Below are positions 5,376 through 11,128 of a stretch of DNA of 11,128 bases, piece by piece; positions within the stretch are counted from its first letter, which is position 1, and every line of letters starts with the position of its first letter. The DNA is taken from positions 1 to 11,128 of the forward strand of contig CADBSQ010000009.1 of the NCBI GenBank assembly GCA_902797415.1. The letters run 5' to 3'. The stretch is from an uncultured Erysipelotrichaceae bacterium. Its GTDB lineage: Bacteria > Bacillota_I > Bacilli_A > RF39 > UBA660. The notes beneath the pieces were generated by a model that searched no databases, was not told the DNA's origin, and saw only the letters and a program-made list of their open reading frames with translations. The translations under genes were made by a program, and so were the position numbers.

Positions 5376-8300
5376 ATGATTAAAAAAATTAAAGCTGATA
5401 AACAAAAAGTTTTATTAATTTTTTTAGGTGTCATTATTTCAATAACTTCTTTTGCATTTACTTATGGTGCTATAAGAACTTTTGGGGATGCTAATACTGT
5501 TGATGAAGGTACCACAACCGATACAGTTTATGTAAATGACTTCGCAGAAGATTATTACTATTATACTGGACAAAACTATACATATAGTTCTAATATGACT
5601 ACACCAACACTTGTAGATAAACAAATATACACTGATGCTAATCTTGTGGAAGTTACTATAAACTATTTTGGTACTGACAAAGAAAACAAATATACTGGTT
5701 ATGTATCAAACGAAACAAATGAAAGACAAAAAAAGTTTGTTTATTATAAAATATATCCTGTTGAAAGTGGATATATAAACATTACACTAATCGATAATCC
5801 ATTTACTGATCATCCAGATAATTTTTACTTCAATGGATGGATTACCGATTATCAAGGTGCCACCATTAGCTATAACAGCACTTACTATGAAAGAACCGCA
5901 AGAGTACCTGTTACAATGTCTAATGGAGCTCCACAAAGTATTGAAATAAACATGTATGCTAGGTGGACTAGAGGAGCGAAAACAACTGTTGGAGGTTCAA
6001 GAACTTGGACTAATGCATATAACGATTTAGAAACAGGAGAAATGCATCAGATAGTTCTTGATACAAATCTTTATCAAGATCCTAGTGTTAATGGTTATTA
6101 TCTAGCAGATACAATTACCACAGTTTCTACCGTTACAGGAAACTGGTGGAATTATGATGTTAATACAGATTATGCAACATGTACAGATTGTTATGACACA
6201 AGTCATACGTATCACAACAACAATAACCCATATCAATGTCCTGCTCCAAATTTAGGATACTTTCCAAGTGCAGGCGAATATACAAACGATTGTACAGTTT
6301 ATTACATGCAGTCACAAACTGATACATGGGATCCAGATGCTACCTACTATGAATATAGGAATGGTTCCTATCGAACAGTAACCTTACAACCAATTGTTGT
6401 TGGTCAAAAACCTGACGATATATTTGACTCAGGAACGAATATGGCTGGTTACTATCGAAGGGTTACTAGATCTAGAAACCAGTCAATCGCTGGATATTAT
6501 AATAACACTGGTGTTTTACAATCTGGAAATTGTACATCTAACTCCTGTACAGTTTATGAACTAATACAATACTATGGAAATAACAACACACCAAATCTTT
6601 ATCAGTCAAATCAAACATATTACTATTTAACTACAAGAGATACCAACGTCGTTGTTATGACTAATAATGTAAGTAATTCATGGAGCAACACGTTTACAAA
6701 ACCATTTACCTTAACCAGTGTTTATAATGATACTAATTATAATCGAACGTGGGATGTATCTGATACTAGTGTAATAGCATACGCTAATCTTCGAATTGAA
6801 AACTTAACTATATCTGCTGGGACGGGTAATGCTAATACGAACCCATCTAGTTCTGCGAATGGTGATGGAGTATTTTATGGAAATTATTTTAATGTTAAAA
6901 TTGGTCGGGGGATAAAGCGAAGCGGAAATAACGTTAGTTTCATCTCTTATGAAGGGGCAATGAATACCACTTCTACTTCAGCAGTAGGTTCAACCAGTTC
7001 ACCAAGAAGATATAAAATGGAAATAGAATCTGGTTTTTATAACTCAGGTACTGCTACGTTTGGAGCAAGACAACCCAATAGACAAACACCTTTGTATGTA
7101 GAAGCAATTCTGGTATTTGGTAATGATTATGATAGAGTAAAAGTGGATAATACTAAACTTGATATGTATTATTCAACGGCAGCCAGCTGGACTGGTAATA
7201 TTCATTCGTCTGATGATACCTATAATCCATGTGTAACGACAATAGTTAAAAGTGGTTATTTAGGATCAGGGCACTATGATTTAACAACAGGTGTATATGT
7301 AGGCGCTCGTTATAATGGCTCTCACTATGCACCAAGAGTACTAAAAATGGAAGGCGGACACATTTATAATATAGTAGGTGCACCAAGTACTGATTCAAGT
7401 AAATCAAGTTTGACCGCAGCCCACATTTATATGACCGGTGGAGAAGTTGATCTTTTAACTGGAGGAGCAGGTACGACTACTACTTATGGTAACAGAATTA
7501 TTCAAGTTACAGGTGGAACAATTAACTATGGTGTTATTGGCGGTAGTAATGGTGTTGATGGATCTAGTACAGATGGTACTCTAACAGGAGACTCTTATGT
7601 CTATATAGGTGGAACCGCTACTATTGGTGACATGTCTGTTATAGATGATGATAACGATAATAATAATACTATGTATGGTGTTGCACCTGGTTCAGTATTC
7701 GGAGCAGGTAATGGTAGCAGCACTTATGATACAATTGGATCTGTTAAAAACTCTAACGTTGTAATAAATGATGAAGCTGTAATCAACGCAAATGTGTATG
7801 GCAGTGGTAACTACGGTACTGCCGGTTACAGTGCGACTAATTCAAGTACTACTAATATAAAACTCGTTGGAGGAACCGTAAAAGGATCTGTCTTTGGTTC
7901 AGGTAATAATAGTGGATCTGGTAAAGAAAACTCTGTTGTATCAACCATTAATATAACACTTGATGGTGGAACTGTCGAAAGCGGTATTTATGGTGGTAGT
8001 AATAACGAAGGTACAGTATATGGATCTGTAAACATCAATTTAGTTAATGGAACATTTAAAGATGCTTACGGTGGAGGATATGGACAAAATACTTACGTAG
8101 AAAGAAATGTAGTTGTTAATGCTGGTAGCAATGATACAACTAGTCTAACCTCTACAGGGGATGTTTACGGTGGAAGTGCATTTGGTACAGTAAATGCTAA
8201 GCAATCAGTTAATTCAGCAACAAATTATACAACTACAGTAAATGTCGTTAAAGGAACTTATAGTAGCATTTATGGTGGTGGTAAAGGAGATGCAACCCAT

Positions 8301-11128
8301 TCTCCACTTGTAGCAGGTAACATTACTGTTAATGTTACAGGAGGCACATCAACCAATATATTTGGTGGTAACAATGCTAATGGTACACCACTAGGAACAG
8401 TCACCGTCAACATAAATGGTGGTACAAATACAAACGTCTACGGGGGTAACAATGCTGGTGGAACCGTACCAATAACACATGTTAATATTGGTGGAGGAAA
8501 CAATACAACCGTGTACGGTGGAGGAAAACTTGCCACTTCAGCAACAACGAACGTTATCGTAACAGGTGGATCTAGTACCAACGTATATGGTGGTGGTGAA
8601 AACGCTAACGTTACTACTAAATCTAATGTAACAGTTAACTCAGGAACTATAACGAGCGCCGTATACGGAGGTTCTAACTCTGGTGGTACAGTTTTAGAGT
8701 CCCTTGTTAATATAAACTCAAGTGTTCCTACAGTTTACGGAGGTAACAACGCCAACGGTACAACTACTACTTCTAATGTAAACTTAAATTCTGGAACAAT
8801 TACAACCGCTTACGGTGGTGGAAATCAAGCATCAACACATATTTCTAATATTACACTTAATGGAGCAACTGCAACCGATGTATTTGGTGGTGGTAACTCA
8901 GCAGGTGTTGATGAAACCCATGTAAATCTAGTTACAGGAACATCAACAAATGCTTATGGAGGAAGTAATACAACTGGTACCGTTACAGATGCTTACGTAG
9001 TTTCAAATAATGCATCAAACTTAACCGTAACAAATGTATACGGTGGTAATAATGCAGGTGGTAAAACAGTTACAGCAAACGTTAACCTTACTGGTGGAAA
9101 TTATACAAATATCTATGGAGGAGGTAATAACGCTGAATCTGATTATACAAGTGTTCAGGTTCACAATATTACCGTAACTGGAGACTTCTTCGGTGGAGGT
9201 AATGGTGCAGCTGCTAACGTTAACTTTAACACCAATGTTAATTTCGTATCATCTAATATCACGGGAGATCTATTTGGTGGTGGTAACAATGGTCAAGTTA
9301 TTGGAAACACAAACGTTTTAATAAATGGTTCAACCATTCAAGGAAGTGCTTATGGTGGAGGTAACGGTACCACTGCAGTAGTGCATGGTGACACTAATAT
9401 TACTGTTCATAATTCTTCTCTTATATATGAACACGTATTTGGTGGTGGAAATGCAGCAAACACAGGTACAAGTAGCACAAACAACTCAACAAGTACAGTT
9501 AATATCGCTGGTGGAACTGTTCGAAAAAATGTTTATGGAGGCGCAAACACCGCAGTTGTTTATGGTACTGCTGTCGTAAATGTTGGTTACTCATCTAGCG
9601 GTATAACTCAGTCTAACATCCGTATTGGTGGTACAGTATTTGGTGGTGGTGAAGCTAATGCTAGTGGTTCACCAATATACGACTTTTCATTTATAGGTGT
9701 TACACGTGCAATTCAAGTTAATATAGATGGAGCAGGCTATAATTCATTTGATATAGTTGGTTCAATCTTTGGAAGTGGAAACGCTTCATCTACATCTGGT
9801 ACTAGTGAAATAAACATTTCTAATTATGGTACATTTACAAATTATAAAGAAAACGTATCAATTCAAAGAACAGATGTATTAACACTTAAAAATTCCGCTA
9901 TAAAGCTAGAAGGTGCAACCGATAGAACAAATGAATACTCAGATGTAAAATTTTCACTAAGTAGAATTAAAAAATTAATTTTAGCAAACAATAGTACACT
10001 CTTCTTAGATGAAAATGCTAACCTTTTAGAAGAATTTAGAAGTGAATTAATCAATGGTAATTCTCATACAAAAGCATATGCAACTATCAACGAGACAACA
10101 GGAGCAACCCAAAGAAATGTTAATAACAGATTATATATGCTTGAAGGTAAAAACTTAAACATCGCAACAAACGAAAATGCTACTGCCCCTGGTAGGGTGT
10201 ATGGTATGACATTCTTTGGAATGTATAAAAATGGTAATAATGGCGTTGTAACAGGTTTATACAATAACAGTTTAAATAATGGAGATTATGCTGGTAGTGG
10301 TAACATCCTAGCATTCACATCTGGTAGTTATGTATGGGGCTTACACCATTCAAGTCATAACATTAAAACTGATGGTTTTTACTCAAACTATGCTGATGAA
10401 ACCGAAGGTCGAGAAGATTATATCTTTACTAAGTATATTGAACCAGAACCACCTGATGCAGGTTACTATAGATGGTCAATTGGTGAACAGGTTATTACTT
10501 ACGATGTAAATCTAACCGCATCAAAGTATTCAACTCTTGGTACGGTTGAGTTACCACTAAGCTTTAATGCTGATCCTAATACGACATTCCATATAAGAGG
10601 TTTTAACTATGAAGATATAGAATCAGGATTTGAGCTCGTACCTGAAAACGAAATACCTAGAATAAATAACCAAGGTACAGCAGATACAAAAATGGGATTA
10701 AAGTTAGAACCTTCTAACGTAGGATTCGTAACATCAGGTCAAACCCAATTTGTAACAAACGATCCTGATGAACCAGTTCTTGGAACAAAAAGTTATACAT
10801 CAGAAAATTCAACGGCAATACCTAGTTTACTCTTTTACTTTTACCATTCTAAAAACATAACAAGAGCAAGAGAGATTGGTACAGTAGTTATAACTCTTTA
10901 CACTGAGGTGCCTATAGATGATCTAAACAGCGTAGTTAGCCGTGTAAACATCAATGTAAAGTTAACAACAGCACTTTACAGTGGTACAGACTATGAGGGT
11001 GCCATGACTACTGGTGAAAAATATGACTTATTTGCTTCTACAGCAACAAATATCAATAGCAAATCAAAACTAAGTGCTTATTATTCATTATTTATGGAAA
11101 CCAATACCACTTACTATAGAAGCGGATA
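5376..11128 (+). CDS. Giant secreted beta-solenoid repeat protein, 3' end outside the window
   Basis: Open without a stop for 1917 codons up to the right edge. GAGGTGAG (5363-5370) sits 5 nt before the ATG. Residues 12-32 form a signal or anchor helix with no lipobox. Residues 91-198 resemble an InlB B-type (Listeria-Bacteroides, Flg_new) module: strand EVTINYF, then FYFNGWITD, ending MYARWT. Residues 199-700 form an Asn/Thr/Tyr-rich region holding all seven cysteines (269, 272, 288, 306, 386, 391, 619). Residues about 709-1474 contain roughly 25 repeats of about 24 residues with a pattern like TNVNIxGGTxTNVYGGGNNANG, typical of a parallel beta-solenoid. Residues 1475-1917 are non-repetitive and beta-rich, including SGSYVWGLHHSSHNIKTDG (from 1649) and GYYRWSIGE (about 1696-1704). 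It is probably a surface adhesin or fibre made with the two TasA-like proteins encoded upstream. Its wall or membrane attachment, if C-terminal, lies beyond the window. All Trp codons are TGG. Confidence 0.9.
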   Translation, partial: MIKKIKADKQKVLLIFLGVIISITSFAFTYGAIRTFGDANTVDEGTTTDTVYVNDFAEDYYYYTGQNYTYSSNMTTPTLVDKQIYTDANLVEVTINYFGTDKENKYTGYVSNETNERQKKFVYYKIYPVESGYINITLIDNPFTDHPDNFYFNGWITDYQGATISYNSTYYERTARVPVTMSNGAPQSIEINMYARWTRGAKTTVGGSRTWTNAYNDLETGEMHQIVLDTNLYQDPSVNGYYLADTITTVSTVTGNWWNYDVNTDYATCTDCYDTSHTYHNNNNPYQCPAPNLGYFPSAGEYTNDCTVYYMQSQTDTWDPDATYYEYRNGSYRTVTLQPIVVGQKPDDIFDSGTNMAGYYRRVTRSRNQSIAGYYNNTGVLQSGNCTSNSCTVYELIQYYGNNNTPNLYQSNQTYYYLTTRDTNVVVMTNNVSNSWSNTFTKPFTLTSVYNDTNYNRTWDVSDTSVIAYANLRIENLTISAGTGNANTNPSSSANGDGVFYGNYFNVKIGRGIKRSGNNVSFISYEGAMNTTSTSAVGSTSSPRRYKMEIESGFYNSGTATFGARQPNRQTPLYVEAILVFGNDYDRVKVDNTKLDMYYSTAASWTGNIHSSDDTYNPCVTTIVKSGYLGSGHYDLTTGVYVGARYNGSHYAPRVLKMEGGHIYNIVGAPSTDSSKSSLTAAHIYMTGGEVDLLTGGAGTTTTYGNRIIQVTGGTINYGVIGGSNGVDGSSTDGTLTGDSYVYIGGTATIGDMSVIDDDNDNNNTMYGVAPGSVFGAGNGSSTYDTIGSVKNSNVVINDEAVINANVYGSGNYGTAGYSATNSSTTNIKLVGGTVKGSVFGSGNNSGSGKENSVVSTINITLDGGTVESGIYGGSNNEGTVYGSVNINLVNGTFKDAYGGGYGQNTYVERNVVVNAGSNDTTSLTSTGDVYGGSAFGTVNAKQSVNSATNYTTTVNVVKGTYSSIYGGGKGDATHSPLVAGNITVNVTGGTSTNIFGGNNANGTPLGTVTVNINGGTNTNVYGGNNAGGTVPITHVNIGGGNNTTVYGGGKLATSATTNVIVTGGSSTNVYGGGENANVTTKSNVTVNSGTITSAVYGGSNSGGTVLESLVNINSSVPTVYGGNNANGTTTTSNVNLNSGTITTAYGGGNQASTHISNITLNGATATDVFGGGNSAGVDETHVNLVTGTSTNAYGGSNTTGTVTDAYVVSNNASNLTVTNVYGGNNAGGKTVTANVNLTGGNYTNIYGGGNNAESDYTSVQVHNITVTGDFFGGGNGAAANVNFNTNVNFVSSNITGDLFGGGNNGQVIGNTNVLINGSTIQGSAYGGGNGTTAVVHGDTNITVHNSSLIYEHVFGGGNAANTGTSSTNNSTSTVNIAGGTVRKNVYGGANTAVVYGTAVVNVGYSSSGITQSNIRIGGTVFGGGEANASGSPIYDFSFIGVTRAIQVNIDGAGYNSFDIVGSIFGSGNASSTSGTSEINISNYGTFTNYKENVSIQRTDVLTLKNSAIKLEGATDRTNEYSDVKFSLSRIKKLILANNSTLFLDENANLLEEFRSELINGNSHTKAYATINETTGATQRNVNNRLYMLEGKNLNIATNENATAPGRVYGMTFFGMYKNGNNGVVTGLYNNSLNNGDYAGSGNILAFTSGSYVWGLHHSSHNIKTDGFYSNYADETEGREDYIFTKYIEPEPPDAGYYRWSIGEQVITYDVNLTASKYSTLGTVELPLSFNADPNTTFHIRGFNYEDIESGFELVPENEIPRINNQGTADTKMGLKLEPSNVGFVTSGQTQFVTNDPDEPVLGTKSYTSENSTAIPSLLFYFYHSKNITRAREIGTVVITLYTEVPIDDLNSVVSRVNINVKLTTALYSGTDYEGAMTTGEKYDLFASTATNINSKSKLSAYYSLFMETNTTYYRSG
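5646..5972 (+). other. InlB B-repeat-like module within the giant protein
   Basis: Residues 91-198 start with a beta strand (VEVTINYF). They contain the F-x-GW-x-TD element followed by a Tyr/Thr stretch, and end in I-x-MYARWT. These are the landmarks of the Listeria-Bacteroides repeat (InlB B, Flg_new), a small ubiquitin-like surface module usually repeated several times. It occurs here as a single and somewhat long copy near the N-terminus. A domain search is needed to confirm it, since the core is more degenerate than in typical copies. Confidence 0.5.
7503..9795 (+). repeat. Array of about 25 coding repeats of about 24 codons (GGGN solenoid)
   Basis: The block [VIA][YF]GG[GNS]N recurs about every 72-78 nt. 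Examples are the NIFGGNNANG, NVYGGNNAGG, TVYGGGKLA, NVYGGGENAN, TVYGGNNANG, DVFGGGNSAG and DLFGGGNNGQ units between about 8355 and 9290. Spacing widens to 90-126 nt at both ends (before 8350 and after 9340). Between blocks is a strand pair of the T-x-VNIxGGTxT type. Gly and Asn mark the turns, as in stacked beta-helix rungs. Copies differ at synonymous positions: NNANGT at 8370-8387 and 8745-8762 differ silently in three of six codons. The array is therefore conserved as protein and not a recent DNA-level tandem expansion. Confidence 0.85.

Noticed and set aside
4743..5624. Three minus-strand open frames inside the second TasA-like gene and the start of the giant gene
   Set aside because: Each is 61-74 codons, without ribosome sites or sensible composition, and opposite strongly supported coding sequence.
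7503..9795. Repeat array considered as a CRISPR or non-coding tandem repeat
   Set aside because: Units lie in one continuous reading frame, vary at synonymous sites, and lack identical repeats with unique spacers.
9385..10264. Short open frames on both strands within the giant gene
   Set aside because: They arise from the repeated Gly/Asn/Thr codons read in other frames. The main frame is unbroken from 5376 to the window end.
10900..11128. C-terminal wall anchor such as LPxTG on the giant protein
   Set aside because: None is visible. The gene is cut by the window edge, so its presence or absence cannot be judged here.

Overview
The window is AT-rich DNA that uses the standard bacterial code. 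Tryptophan is TGG throughout, and TGA appears only as a stop, at 4383-4385. Shine-Dalgarno sites are strong (AGGAG, GAGGTGAG), genes are tightly packed, and promoters are of the sigma-70/sigma-A type with short leaders. This points to a low-GC Firmicute-like bacterium. The protein styles (small Cys-bearing prepilins, TasA/camelysin-like proteins with a WxEG-type C-terminal strand pair, and a giant GGGN-repeat surface protein) resemble gut Bacilli of the RF39/Erysipelotrichia kind. That placement is inference and not proven here.

Layout: (1) 1-21 is the tail of a terminator from an upstream gene. (2) 33-1545 is a two-gene prepilin operon: a large pilin with an unusual Arg at the position of the conserved Glu5, then a small pilin with the normal Glu5. 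(3) A perfect 14-bp-arm hairpin at 1541-1572 serves as a two-way terminator and contains both convergent stop codons. (4) 1568-2164 (minus) encodes a secreted TasA/camelysin-like protein. (5) 2165-2272 holds back-to-back promoters. (6) 2273-3254 holds two paralogous cytoplasmic proteins of unknown function, closed by a terminator at 3267-3300. (7) 3372 to beyond the right edge is a surface-protein operon: a small membrane protein, a membrane-anchored TasA-like protein, a second TasA-like protein overlapping it by 14 nt, and a giant repeat protein that is still open after 1917 codons.

Most of the window encodes things exported to or beyond the membrane. The two prepilins look like structural parts of a type IV pilus or pseudopilus. 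The downstream operon looks like a surface-fibre or adhesin system. Two predicted TasA-like subunits, each with one cysteine at exactly the same aligned site, are encoded directly ahead of a very large predicted beta-solenoid protein of about 25 repeats, each about 24 residues long. The operon's function is inferred from fold-like signatures and gene order. No catalytic enzyme, transposase, RNA gene, CRISPR array or phage hallmark is visible. No prepilin peptidase, pilus ATPase, SipW-like signal peptidase or sortase lies inside the window.
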